Shown here: one piece after another, positions 6,872 through 14,614 of the stretch
Layout: the number at the start of each line of letters is the position of its first letter
Position numbering within the stretch: the first letter of the stretch is position 1
Source of the DNA: an uncultured Bacteroidota bacterium
Lineage (GTDB): Bacteria; Bacteroidota; Bacteroidia; Chitinophagales; Saprospiraceae
Assembly (NCBI GenBank): GCA_937876435.1
Contig: CALEIL010000040.1
Location: forward strand, 1-22,539
Length of the DNA: 22,539 nt
Direction of reading: 5' to 3'
Translations under genes and position numbers: made by a program
Notes under the pieces: model-generated
Seen by the model: the letters and a program-made list of their open reading frames with translations, nothing else
What the model was told of the DNA's origin: nothing
The model's database searches: none

Positions 6872-7891
6872 ATGATGAAGATGTGGATGGTATTTATTTT
6901 AATCATGTCAATAGTGCAGGGATGCTCGAAAGATTTTGTGCCCGGCAGGCAAAAGTATGACTGGGCCTACTATTACCAGCCTTTTGAGAATAATTACTAC
7001 GTATCTTCCCTTGCAAAGGATGATGGAGGAAATATCTGGATCGCTTCCCACATTGATTCACTGATTAGAATTGCCAACGAAGGGACTGACAGTCTCAGGA
7101 AAATATTTCTGCCGGATGCAATGGATAGTACAGCCAAGCTTGTCATGGATAATGACCGAATGAAACTATGGTCCATTAACGGTGTTTTTGTGCTCTTCTA
7201 TAAGCCTTCTGCCCGACCGTTTCGCACCACCATTTGCGATGTCTTTCCGGTTCATTCAGGTCATACTTCCGCCGGATTGATCCAAGATAGTAAAAACCGG
7301 ATTTGGTGGGCGACCCACGAGGGTCTGTTTCTGTATGAAAAGGATAAAACAACCCTCTTTGACAGGACCCACCCTTCTTTTCCCACCAGTCATATGTCCT
7401 GGGTATGCGAAGACAGTCGGGGGCAGATCTATGCTGGCACCGTTCCGGACAGTGGTACCAAAGGAGTGGTTCTAAAATATGATGGGACCAACTGGACAAA
7501 ATGGCATGAGGCTGATGTGCCAGGAGCCTGGTATTCCAAACTGGTGTTTCAGGGCGATACCTATTGGCTGGCCAGTCTTTACCGGCCTTACCAGGATGGC
7601 GGACTTGGTCTGTATAAGGGGATAGCTTCTTCGAAATATTTACGCAATTACAATACGGACAATTCCGGTTTAGTCGGAAATTCAGTGGTGGATATGGCTA
7701 TAGACGGGAACAATGTGCTTTGGCTGGGAACATACAGCGGATTGTGTTCCTTCGATGGCTCTGAATGGACTACTTACCTGGACCGTAAAACGAGCAATAA
7801 CATTGAATGGATCATCGCGGACGATCCTCAGTATGTTTGGATGGCGGTACAATATTCAGGACTCTCCAGACTTAAAAAGCCAAGGCTATGA
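6872..7891 (+). CDS. Beta-propeller lipoprotein (two-component-regulator-propeller-like)
   Basis: This encodes a 339-residue protein with lipobox SIVQGC (Cys18), so it is a predicted periplasmic or outer-membrane lipoprotein. The mature part has repeated blades of the type seen in hybrid two-component sensor periplasmic domains: DDGGNIWIASHIDSLIRI, DSKNRIWWATHEGLFLYE, DSRGQIYAGTV, DGNNVLWLGTYSGLCSFD and DPQYVWMAVQYSGLSRL. No transmembrane helix or kinase follows, so the propeller is free-standing and likely a binding or scaffold module. ATG 6872 or 6875 are equally good starts. Its stop overlaps the next lipoprotein start by four bases (ATGA), so those two are translationally coupled. Confidence 0.85.
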   Translation: MMKMWMVFILIMSIVQGCSKDFVPGRQKYDWAYYYQPFENNYYVSSLAKDDGGNIWIASHIDSLIRIANEGTDSLRKIFLPDAMDSTAKLVMDNDRMKLWSINGVFVLFYKPSARPFRTTICDVFPVHSGHTSAGLIQDSKNRIWWATHEGLFLYEKDKTTLFDRTHPSFPTSHMSWVCEDSRGQIYAGTVPDSGTKGVVLKYDGTNWTKWHEADVPGAWYSKLVFQGDTYWLASLYRPYQDGGLGLYKGIASSKYLRNYNTDNSGLVGNSVVDMAIDGNNVLWLGTYSGLCSFDGSEWTTYLDRKTSNNIEWIIADDPQYVWMAVQYSGLSRLKKPRL

Positions 7892-8397
7892 ACTATTGTG
7901 GATATATAATCTTTTCATTGTTGCTGGTTGCTTCATGCGAGCAGGATACCATTGACTATATACCGGAATCCGGAATCTATATAAATGAAATATTAGATAG
8001 AGTCAATACCATACCCGACAATGAGTTGAGAGAAATAGACGCTTTGAATGAGGAATATATGCGCAAAATTAAGGTATTGAGTTGTGTCTATTGTAGGCTG
8101 GACGAAGAATATGTCGGTATCTTGAGAGCAAAAGTCGAGGAGAATTTTCAGTTACTGGACCGGCTTCTTGAACTGGGCATACGAAATCCACCCGAAACAA
8201 GTCTGCAGGTATTCAAGTATTTTGTGATCCACCACTATCCGGATGTCCACCACGATATTCTCCAGCATCTTGCGCTGGCTGATAAACTAATTCCGCTGGA
8301 TGAGATCAAAACAGATGATGACCGATGGCACAATCAAAATGTGAACTATTCCGGTGATATCGCAGTATGGATAAAATATTATCTGGAAGGGACTTGA
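7888..8397 (+). CDS. CxxC lipoprotein, paralogue 2
   Basis: This encodes a 169-residue lipoprotein with signal MNYCGYIIFSLLLVASC (acylated Cys17). It is a clear paralogue of the protein at 6330: the CxxC pair falls at the same residues (66 and 69, VLSCVYCRLD), followed by LQVFKYFVIHHYPDVHHDIL and the end WIKYYLEGT. The additional His residues near the shared helix (HH..DVHH) could, with the CxxC pair, form a metal site, but that is inference. It starts inside the stop codon of the propeller gene. I do not recognise a named family; a role tied to the neighbouring propeller lipoprotein is suggested only by the gene order. Confidence 0.8.
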   Translation: MNYCGYIIFSLLLVASCEQDTIDYIPESGIYINEILDRVNTIPDNELREIDALNEEYMRKIKVLSCVYCRLDEEYVGILRAKVEENFQLLDRLLELGIRNPPETSLQVFKYFVIHHYPDVHHDILQHLALADKLIPLDEIKTDDDRWHNQNVNYSGDIAVWIKYYLEGT

Positions 8398-8401
8398 TGG
8401 A

Positions 8402-8453
8402 CTGCGGGCGTTTGTAGTTTGTGGTTTGCAGTTTGGTGGTCTGCGGGCGTTTG
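8402..8453. repeat. Heptanucleotide tandem tract (GTTTGnn) with flanking 13-mer repeat
   Basis: Between convergent genes, the units GTTTGTA, GTTTGTG, GTTTGCA and GTTTGGT run at 8410-8437 with a strict 7-base period. The tract is bracketed by two copies of CTGCGGGCGTTTG (8402-8414 and 8441-8453). Confidence 0.75.
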
Positions 8454-8456
8454 AAT

Positions 8457-9668
8457 TCACGAATACAGAGACAAATCGTGATTTGTCTCTACCACCTTCG
8501 GGTACACCAGGTAATATTTCGTGGTCAAATGCCTCGTTTCCCCCAGGTCCGACACTTCCTCAAAGGACCGGGTGCGGCCGTCTTTCATCAGGAAATGGAT
8601 CTGATTGGGTTTCCAGTCGTAGAATCGGGTGGTTTCTGTTCCGGAAAAGATCAACTGCCGGGCAGTGTCCTCGTCGATGCCCAATGATTTCTGGATTTGC
8701 CTGGAAATCCGATCCGGCTCTTCCTCCCCAAAGGGCCTGGTGCTCAGCTGACTCCGGAACAATTTTCGATGGAGGATTCCTTCGCTGAGATAGGACAGTA
8801 GTGGATCGTCAAACACCGCATGGGTTTTCAGTGCCTGGATCACATCGCTGTCGTCCAATGTCAAAAACAACTCCAGCGAATCGTCACCAGACAACAATCG
8901 ATGGAACGGGTAAGCACAATCCGGGATTCCATGCTTCCGGATCAGCATCCTCATCCTGGACACCGCCGATATCATCATTTTTTCTACCGCCAAAACGGTT
9001 TTGTGCATATAGACCTGCCAGTACATGATCTTTCGGGCCATGAGAAATTTCTCGATGGAATACAGCCCTTTTTCTTCGATGACCAACTCATCATCCACCA
9101 CGTTCATCATCTTGATGATGCGGTTGGTGCCTATCTTCCCTTCCACCACGCCGGTATAAAAACTATCCCTTCCGAGATAATCCAACCGGTCCACATCCAG
9201 TTCGCCCGATACCAACTGGTGCAAAAAATGTCGCGGATAATCCCCCGTAAAAATCTCCATCGCCAGATCGAGCGCTCCGTCAAATTCCTGATTGAGTCTC
9301 TTCATGATTTCCAGCGATAAATCTTCGTGGGACACTTTCAACAATTGACCTTCCAGCGCATGAGAAAAAGGCCCATGACCGATGTCGTGCAGGAGGATAG
9401 CCATGCAGGCTGCACAGGCCTCCTCCTCTGAGATTGTCACGTTTTTGCCACGTAACAGTCCGATGGACTGCGACATCAGGTGCATCGCCCCCAGCGCGTG
9501 ATGAAAACGTGTATGCGTAGCTCCCGGATACGTGAGTTGGGTCAATCCTACCTGCGTAATCCTCCTTAGGCGCTGAAACCAGGGATGCTCCATCAGGTCA
9601 AACACAATATCATATGGTACGTTTATAAATCCGTAAATGGGGTCGTTGATGATTTTCTTTTTGTTCAT
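8457..9668 (-). CDS. HD-domain phosphohydrolase (SAMHD1/dGTPase-like)
   Basis: This encodes a 403-residue cytosolic protein. Metal-site residues of the HD superfamily are visible: His in THTRFHHALG (about 57), His-Asp in ILLHDIGHGPFSHALE (94-95) and Asp in SGELDVDRLDYLGRDS (about 158-160). The opening IINDPIYGFI...HPWFQRLRRI is the standard start of the bacterial SAMHD1-like group, which hydrolyses dNTPs or related nucleotides. The exact substrate cannot be assigned. ATG 9668 is the only sensible start. The last residues VVETNHDLSLYS are encoded by a palindromic repeat (8467-8490), so the C terminus has probably been changed by repeat insertion. It is divergent from porX across a 331-bp spacer. 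Confidence 0.92.
   Translation of the reverse strand: MNKKKIINDPIYGFINVPYDIVFDLMEHPWFQRLRRITQVGLTQLTYPGATHTRFHHALGAMHLMSQSIGLLRGKNVTISEEEACAACMAILLHDIGHGPFSHALEGQLLKVSHEDLSLEIMKRLNQEFDGALDLAMEIFTGDYPRHFLHQLVSGELDVDRLDYLGRDSFYTGVVEGKIGTNRIIKMMNVVDDELVIEEKGLYSIEKFLMARKIMYWQVYMHKTVLAVEKMMISAVSRMRMLIRKHGIPDCAYPFHRLLSGDDSLELFLTLDDSDVIQALKTHAVFDDPLLSYLSEGILHRKLFRSQLSTRPFGEEEPDRISRQIQKSLGIDEDTARQLIFSGTETTRFYDWKPNQIHFLMKDGRTRSFEEVSDLGETRHLTTKYYLVYPKVVETNHDLSLYS
8467..8490. repeat. 24-bp palindromic repeat element
   Basis: AGAGACAAATC, two central bases (GT), then GATTTGTCTCT make a perfect 11-bp inverted repeat. Elements of the form GTAGAGAC...GTCTCTAC are widely scattered in Bacteroidota and other genomes. 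This copy lies inside the 3' end of the HD-domain gene. A second palindrome with the same 11-2-11 layout but a different sequence is at 22468-22491. Confidence 0.8.
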
Positions 9669-9738
9669 TGACCTATTAAGTTGAAATATAAAATTTAAAC
9701 TTAGCGTTTTTTGTGAACAGAATCGATATTCATATATC

Positions 9739-9768
9739 TTTATTCGAGAGAAACCGAAGGTAATTTTG
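9739..9768 (+). promoter_or_regulatory. Candidate porX promoter
   Basis: TAATTTTG (9761-9768) is an exact TAnnTTTG -7 match, with TTTATT (9739) near the expected -33 distance. It would give a leader of about 230 bases that includes the entire seven-base repeat region before the porX ATG. Confidence 0.45.
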
Positions 9769-9826
9769 TGACATTAAGGGTCAAAATTCCCCAAACTTTT
9801 TAGTAACCAATACCCAATGAAGAAAC

Positions 9827-9999
9827 CTCACACCCACACCAACTAACAACTAACAACTAACAACTAATAACTAATAACTAATAAACTCACACCCACACCC
9901 ACACACTAAGAACTAAAATCTAAGAACTAACAACTACTAAAACTCACACCCACACCACAAATAACTAATAACTAACAACTAACAACTAACAACTAATAA
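9827..9999 (+). repeat. Composite heptanucleotide array in the porX leader
   Basis: The seven-base unit AACTAAY is repeated six times at 9841-9882 (three AACTAAC, then three AACTAAT) and five times at 9963-9997, ending two bases before the porX ATG. A 14-mer, CTCACACCCACACC, occurs at 9827, 9886 and 9943, so the whole is a higher-order repeat with a period of about 58 bases; degenerate heptamers fill 9905-9942. Each unit carries TAA, and the 7-base period puts stops in all three frames. Otherwise this 331-bp spacer holds only the promoter candidate. Confidence 0.9.
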
Positions 10000-11553
10000 A
10001 TGCCAAACGATATCCGATTACTCTGGGCCGATGATGAAATTGATTTACTCAAACCCCAATTGATGTTTCTGGAAAAGAAAGGTTATGAAGTCACCACGGT
10101 TTCCAATGGTCATGATGCCATTGAGGAAGTCAATGATAATCCTTCGTTTGACTGCATATTTCTCGACGAATCCATGCCCGGACTTACTGGCCTGGAGACC
10201 CTGGGAGAAATCCGGCAGATTGACAAGAACGTTCCCGTGGTCATGATCACCAAAAATGAAGCGGAAACCCTGATGGATCAGGCCATAGGTTCTGAGATTT
10301 CCGATTTTCTGCTCAAACCGGTGAATCCCAATCAAATCCTGCTCAGCCTCAAAAAAATCCTCGACAACCGCCGGTTGGTTCGTGAAAAAACCGTGCAGGA
10401 CTACCAGGTGGAATTCCGAAAGATTCTGATGGAGATCAACAGCAATCTCAATACGAGCGAGTGGGTGAATATCTATCAGAAAATTATCAATTGGGAACTG
10501 CGATTGAGCGATTCCCAGAGTGATCAGATGCAGGATATTCTGAGCATGCAGAAAAGTGAGGCCAATACCGAATTTTCAAAATACATCGTCAAGAATTATA
10601 TGGATTGGATGCGGGATGACAACGCACCGGTCATGTCCCACAACGTCCTCAAGGAAAAGTTGTTCCCCCGAATGGATAGACGGCCTACCATTTTTTTACT
10701 ACTCGACAACCTGCGGTATGACCAATGGATGGTTCTGGAATCGATATTCAATGAAGATTTCCGCAAGGAGGACGAAGATTACTTTTATTCCATCCTGCCT
10801 ACCGCTACCCAGTACAGTCGCAATGCTATTTTCGCGGGAATGATGCCTTCCGATATAGAAAGACACTTTCCCAACGAATGGAAAAACGACAACGAAGAGG
10901 GGGGGAAAAACCTCTACGAAGATAAATTTCTGGAATTTCAGATCAACCGAACATTCCAAAAAGACATCAAATGGGAATACACCAAAATTTCCAACGCCTG
11001 GCAAGCCAGCGAAATGGAGTCCAAAGCGCTCAATTTCCTCAACAATGACCTGACCGTAATCGTCTACAATTTTATCGATATGATGTCCCATGCCCGAACG
11101 GAAATGGAAATGCTCAAAGAGTTGGCTGGTGATGAACGGGCCTATCGTTCGTTGACCCGCTCCTGGTTCGAGCATTCGTCCCTGTGGAATACGCTACAAA
11201 AACTGGCAGAACAAGATATCCAGTTGTTTGTATCCACGGACCATGGAACCATCCGGGTCAAGGACCCATCCAAGGTGGTAGGTGACCGGGAAACGACTAC
11301 CAATCTCAGATATAAAGTGGGGCGCAATCTCAAATACAATGAAAAAGATGTGTTGGAAGTCAAAAATCCGGAAGAGGCTCATTTACCCCGACCCAATGTA
11401 AGTTCGACCTTTATATTTGCCAGGGAAGATAAGTTTTTCCTCTATCCAAACAACTATAATTATTACAACAACTATTACAAAAACACATTCCAACATGGTG
11501 GAATCAGTCTGGAAGAAATGATCTGTCCTTTTATTTACCTGACTTCAAAATGA
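10000..11553 (+). CDS. porX: PorX, response regulator with PglZ domain, T9SS regulator
   Basis: This encodes 517 residues. A receiver domain (1-125) has the acidic pair Asp11-Asp12, phospho-acceptor Asp56 (CIFLDESMPG), Thr84 and Lys106 (FLLKPVNP). A helical linker leads to a PglZ alkaline-phosphatase-superfamily domain (about 215-517) with FLLLDNLRYDQW (Asp236), the catalytic Thr region LPTATQYSR (about 270), NFIDMMSH (Asp360, His364) and STDHG (Asp414, His415). All expected metal and nucleophile positions are present, so it should be enzymatically competent; PorX proteins are reported as zinc phosphodiesterases. With the sensor PorY it controls T9SS genes. PorY is not in this window. The start at 10000 abuts a heptanucleotide array. 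Confidence 0.95.
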   Translation: MPNDIRLLWADDEIDLLKPQLMFLEKKGYEVTTVSNGHDAIEEVNDNPSFDCIFLDESMPGLTGLETLGEIRQIDKNVPVVMITKNEAETLMDQAIGSEISDFLLKPVNPNQILLSLKKILDNRRLVREKTVQDYQVEFRKILMEINSNLNTSEWVNIYQKIINWELRLSDSQSDQMQDILSMQKSEANTEFSKYIVKNYMDWMRDDNAPVMSHNVLKEKLFPRMDRRPTIFLLLDNLRYDQWMVLESIFNEDFRKEDEDYFYSILPTATQYSRNAIFAGMMPSDIERHFPNEWKNDNEEGGKNLYEDKFLEFQINRTFQKDIKWEYTKISNAWQASEMESKALNFLNNDLTVIVYNFIDMMSHARTEMEMLKELAGDERAYRSLTRSWFEHSSLWNTLQKLAEQDIQLFVSTDHGTIRVKDPSKVVGDRETTTNLRYKVGRNLKYNEKDVLEVKNPEEAHLPRPNVSSTFIFAREDKFFLYPNNYNYYNNYYKNTFQHGGISLEEMICPFIYLTSK

Positions 11554-11621
11554 TATAGGCTTCATTAGTAAAAAATAAATTTGATTTTATGTATTTTGTG
11601 TATTCACAAATAATTTACCTT

Positions 11622-12503
11622 ATGAAAGCACTACTTATCTCCTTACCGTTTTTCTTGTTTACAATACTGTACTATTCCTGCAATAACTCCAGTGAGTCTA
11701 CCAGTGAAACCGACCAGGATGAAAGGTTGGAAAAATCAGATCCCACTGTTTCTTTGGTCTGGAAAACAGATACGACGTTTTCCGATTCTGAATCCACATT
11801 GTACGACGCAGGAAACAAAGCAATCTATGTATCCTGCGGGAACAATTCTCTGGAAAAAGATGGCGACGGATTTATCGCTGTCCTCCATCCGGACGGATCG
11901 GTCAAAAGCATGGATTGGTGTACCGGACTTAATGCTCCCAAGGGTATGGCTATTCTGGACAACAGCCTGTATGTCTCCGATATTGACGAAATAGTCCAGA
12001 TCAATCTTTCCAGCGGGGAAATCACAAACAAGTACCCGTTGGAAGGGGCTCAATTCCTAAATGATGTAGCCACCGATGGATCTCTGATTTATGTTTCTGA
12101 TATGCGGGATAACAAAGTATATTCCCTCTCCGATGGAGAATTTGAAATGGTGGCTGAGAATGTTTCCAGCATCAATGGCCTGGAATCCCACAATGGCACT
12201 CTATACGGTCTAAATGGGGAGGGGCTGATCAAATTCGATGACAATGGAGGCTATGAAATCCTGACTGATGAAGTCAAAGGTGGGGATGGTCTGGTTATCC
12301 TGGATGACGACACCTTTATCGCCAGTCGATGGGCAGGGCAAATCTACTACATCGATGGAGACCAGGTCACCCTTTTAGTTGATACCTCTCCGGAGCAATC
12401 CAATACCGCCGACATTACCTACATCGCTGATGAGGAAATGATCATCGTGCCTACTTTTAAGAAAAATGAGGTGGCGGCTTATCAATTGACTGTGGGGAAT
12501 TGA
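11622..12503 (+). CDS. SMP-30/NHL-type beta-propeller lipoprotein
   Basis: This encodes a 293-residue lipoprotein: MKALLISLPFFLFTILYYSC, with Cys20 as acylation site, then a Ser/Thr/Glu-rich linker and about six propeller blades. Typical blade sequences are KGMAILDNSLYVSDIDEIVQI, FLNDVATDGSLIYVSDMRDN, INGLESHNGTLYGL and GLVILDDDTFIASRWAGQIY. The N-Asp and Ser-Asp turns match SMP-30/gluconolactonase-like proteins, but catalytic assignment is not possible from this. An in-frame ATG at 11589 would add 11 residues before the signal peptide; 11622 gives a proper lipoprotein signal and is preferred. It lies 68 bases after porX on the same strand and may share its transcript. Confidence 0.87.
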   Translation: MKALLISLPFFLFTILYYSCNNSSESTSETDQDERLEKSDPTVSLVWKTDTTFSDSESTLYDAGNKAIYVSCGNNSLEKDGDGFIAVLHPDGSVKSMDWCTGLNAPKGMAILDNSLYVSDIDEIVQINLSSGEITNKYPLEGAQFLNDVATDGSLIYVSDMRDNKVYSLSDGEFEMVAENVSSINGLESHNGTLYGLNGEGLIKFDDNGGYEILTDEVKGGDGLVILDDDTFIASRWAGQIYYIDGDQVTLLVDTSPEQSNTADITYIADEEMIIVPTFKKNEVAAYQLTVGN

Positions 12504-12553
12504 TAATGTTGTTGGTGGAAGGAATTTGCAGCAAAGTTGGTGAGGTGGGGTAA

Positions 12554-12610
12554 TGCCTTCAACCTCAATCCAACCACCCCAAGATTGAAGGCACACCCGT
12601 AGGTGCCTTC
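12554..12610. repeat. Three-arm inverted repeat
   Basis: The arm TGCCTTCAA (12554-12562) pairs with TTGAAGGCA (12585-12593), which can alternatively pair through GAAGGCAC (12587-12594) with GTGCCTTC (12603-12610). The middle arm therefore has two mutually exclusive partners. It starts 50 bases after the propeller lipoprotein gene; no T tract follows. Confidence 0.65.
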
Positions 12611-12660
12611 CATCAGACTGACCGTATGGGTGGGGGGATGATGCGCCTTTACCATTTGGC

Positions 12661-12681
12661 AATTTTGAATTTTGAATTTTG
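12661..12681. repeat. Heptamer tract (AATTTTG)x3
   Basis: Three perfect tandem AATTTTG units occur in gene-free DNA, with the same 7-base period as the tracts at 8410 and 9841. Confidence 0.8.
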
Positions 12682-12894
12682 AATGTGGTTTTGGGACAGA
12701 GGGTATGGACCTCCCACACCAGGTTATGCCGGAGCCACGACTGGCAGGGGTTTCGCTGATTTACGCATATTTTTTGTCCATTAATTCTCTTTGCGCCCCT
12801 GCGGCTTTGCGAGAAAATTCCCTGATCGCTGACGAAACGGGATTTCGTTCAGTCACCCTTCGGGGCATCCTGGTTATAATGTTTTGCCAATGTC

Positions 12895-12960
12895 CCGAAG
12901 CAGGAGCTTCGGACTTCCCAGGGGGAACGCTGCCCTGGGGTGTGGGAAGCTCCTGCTTCC
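12895..12960. repeat. REP/BIME-like cruciform element
   Basis: Outer arms GAAGCAGGAGCTTC (12897-12910) and GAAGCTCCTGCTTC (12946-12959) are perfect reverse complements, and each also folds on itself. Nested inside are CCCAGGG (12917-12923) and CCCTGGG (12933-12939). The GGACTTCCCAGGG segment is shared with the block at 3188-3352, so both belong to one dispersed family. Confidence 0.8.
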
Positions 12961-13195
12961 TCCCTATGAGATATTTTTCCGATGATTAACTCATATTCAT
13001 CATTGTTAATTCAAAAATATGTTTCGAAAATGATTTGAAATTTCCATAATCTGTGATGTACTCGATATCACACCAGAATAAGTGGAAAGAATCCAGGCAT
13101 CGATGCAGAAGTAGAATTATTTATGTTAGTACTAAAATACGATTAACCTCCGTTTTATAACCATATGATTCTCTAACCTTAATGTAACCTGGTCT

Positions 13196-13828
13196 ATGAA
13201 ACGGATTATACTACCGACTCTGCTCATCCTATTGTTTACTGGAATCAGCCTCGCACAATTCCAACTCGCACCGGTAACTGGATTAAACATTTCCAAGGTT
13301 CGAACTTCCAATAGCCAACTCAACGAAGTTTCGTATTCCAACACCAATGGTTTTATGGGTGGACTCAATGCGAAATATGCGTTCGAAAACAGGTTTAACA
13401 TACAATTGGAAGGGGCATATTCACAAAAAGGTTACGAATCAAAAGCAGTAAATGCATCTAGTCGAAATATTCTAAAATTTAATTATTTAGATTTATTGCT
13501 ATTGGGAGAGTATGCTTTAAATGATCTAATCGGTCTCAACATCGGAGGAAATTTTGGTACTAAAATTGGGGAAAAAATTAATGGTTCTAAAAGTTCATCG
13601 ATAGAAATTTCTAACGACAAAGATATTGGACTGATCGCCGGTTTGAAATTCTACATTGGCCAGATTTTCATACGAACCTCTTACCAACATGGGGTCAACC
13701 CATTGTACAGTGTAATATTGACCAATGAAAACGGCGAAAAACGGGGAACGAGTAATATCTACAACCAAACCTTCCAGTTAGCTGTGGGCTACTATTTCAC
13801 GGAACCTTCCAGGGAATTCAACCGCTAA
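13196..13828 (+). CDS. Outer-membrane beta-barrel protein
   Basis: This encodes 210 residues. The signal peptide is MKRIILPTLLILLFTGISLAQ. The rest alternates hydrophobic and polar residues as in the small porin-like beta-barrels of Bacteroidota (outer-membrane beta-barrel family), with strands such as FMGGLNAKYAFENRFNIQLE, YLDLLLLGEYALN and FIRTSYQHGVNPLY. The penultimate strand is TFQLAVGYYFT. The length suggests about eight strands. Such proteins sit in the outer membrane; no substrate can be inferred. It stands alone with long spacers on both sides, so it is probably monocistronic. Confidence 0.85.
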   Translation: MKRIILPTLLILLFTGISLAQFQLAPVTGLNISKVRTSNSQLNEVSYSNTNGFMGGLNAKYAFENRFNIQLEGAYSQKGYESKAVNASSRNILKFNYLDLLLLGEYALNDLIGLNIGGNFGTKIGEKINGSKSSSIEISNDKDIGLIAGLKFYIGQIFIRTSYQHGVNPLYSVILTNENGEKRGTSNIYNQTFQLAVGYYFTEPSREFNR

Positions 13829-14195
13829 TCTACAATCAATTGTACGTTCCCGAAGCGAGTAGTTTTTTGTTCCAAATTGCTAAATCCAAAGTCTAAAATC
13901 TCTGATCACTCCCCAATCCCGGGTCGTCTATCGTCTAGGAGACCTACTGTATTCTACTTTGTGCCATTAAGTTGCTCAACAATCAGGTTGAGGTTGAGTT
14001 GTAGAGCCTTCCACGCTCGCTTCCAAAACAAATTGCTCATAGATCTGCATAGAACAGACAAAAAAAAATGTGGCAGAATTAGTAAAAATCAAACAAAATG
14101 TTAATTTTTTCAAAAAACGGGTTTCCCATTGACGATTTCGCTTCGAACGGTGTCTTCTAAAATAGAATCACAAGCTATCAGATAAATTAATCAAG
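13829..14195. other. Gene-free spacer
   Basis: There is no credible gene. The open frame at 13877-14104 has no protein-like character. The sequence begins with a short A/T inverted repeat (TACAAT-CA-ATTGTA, 13831-13844) right after the barrel gene and becomes strongly A-rich near 14060-14100. I see no convincing promoter for the gene at 14196. Confidence 0.6.
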
Positions 14196-14588
14196 ATGAT
14201 AAGATCAACAATTACCATACTCACGATTTTTACTCTTGTAATAGTTATGAGCTGCGAAAAGAAAAAAATACCATCAGATTGCATCGACGACAATTCATGC
14301 GATGATGAATATGTGACCCACATTTATAAAAACGAAATAGGGACTGTCCGTAAATTTGTTTTTACACCTTCTTCCAACCCGGATAATTTCATTTATATTA
14401 TTATGGATAGCAATAATAAAGCTTTAGTCACTTGCCCAAAGCTATCAAATTCATTGAAGGTAGATGGGTTGACTGTGAAATTCAGCGGAAAAAAAACTAA
14501 TTGCTGCCAGCTTATTGCCCAAGAAAATTGGAGGACAGGTATAGGTTGTAAATTGGATGTTACCTCTATAAGAAAAGCAGTCCCATGA
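14196..14588 (+). CDS. Small Cys-rich lipoprotein
   Basis: This encodes a 130-residue lipoprotein with signal MIRSTITILTIFTLVIVMSC (acylated Cys20). The mature domain of about 110 residues carries six further Cys: DCIDDNSCDDEY near the start, one in ALVTCPKL, two adjacent in KTNCCQL and one in GIGCKLD. That pattern suggests a disulfide-stabilised beta-sandwich. I do not recognise the family. It lies 26 bases upstream of the secreted M43 protease and is probably co-transcribed. An accessory or inhibitory role towards that protease is possible but rests only on the pairing. Confidence 0.75.
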   Translation: MIRSTITILTIFTLVIVMSCEKKKIPSDCIDDNSCDDEYVTHIYKNEIGTVRKFVFTPSSNPDNFIYIIMDSNNKALVTCPKLSNSLKVDGLTVKFSGKKTNCCQLIAQENWRTGIGCKLDVTSIRKAVP

Positions 14589-14614
14589 TTTCTTAATCAA
14601 TATAGCCTTATGTT

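Larger units (their letters stand above)
12504..13195. other. Gene-free, repeat-rich spacer
   Basis: About 690 bases without a credible gene. The one long open frame (12672-12989) is composed largely of hairpin repeats and has no protein-like features. The spacer contains a three-arm inverted repeat (12554-12610), a heptamer tract (12661-12681), the phrase TTTGCGCCCCTGCGGCTTTG, of a kind scattered in Bacteroidota spacers, and a large REP-like hairpin (12895-12960). The last 200 bases are AT-rich and could hold the promoter of the gene at 13196, but no clear -7 match is seen. Confidence 0.7.

Noticed and set aside
8820..9320. 166-residue plus-strand frame opposite the HD gene
   Set aside because: It is a shadow of a well-supported gene; its His-rich content mirrors the HD-domain codons.
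9827..9999. CRISPR array
   Set aside because: Units are 7 bases and contiguous without unique spacers; the 14-mer repeats are separated by more repeats, not by spacer-like sequence.
10699..11175. 158-residue minus-strand frame within porX
   Set aside because: It is antisense to conserved PglZ coding sequence with no independent support.
12672..12989. 105-residue plus-strand open frame
   Set aside because: It is built largely from hairpin repeats and lacks any domain, signal or operon context.
13877..14104. 75-residue plus-strand open frame in the spacer
   Set aside because: Composition is like non-coding DNA, with Arg/Ser runs and no recognisable motif.
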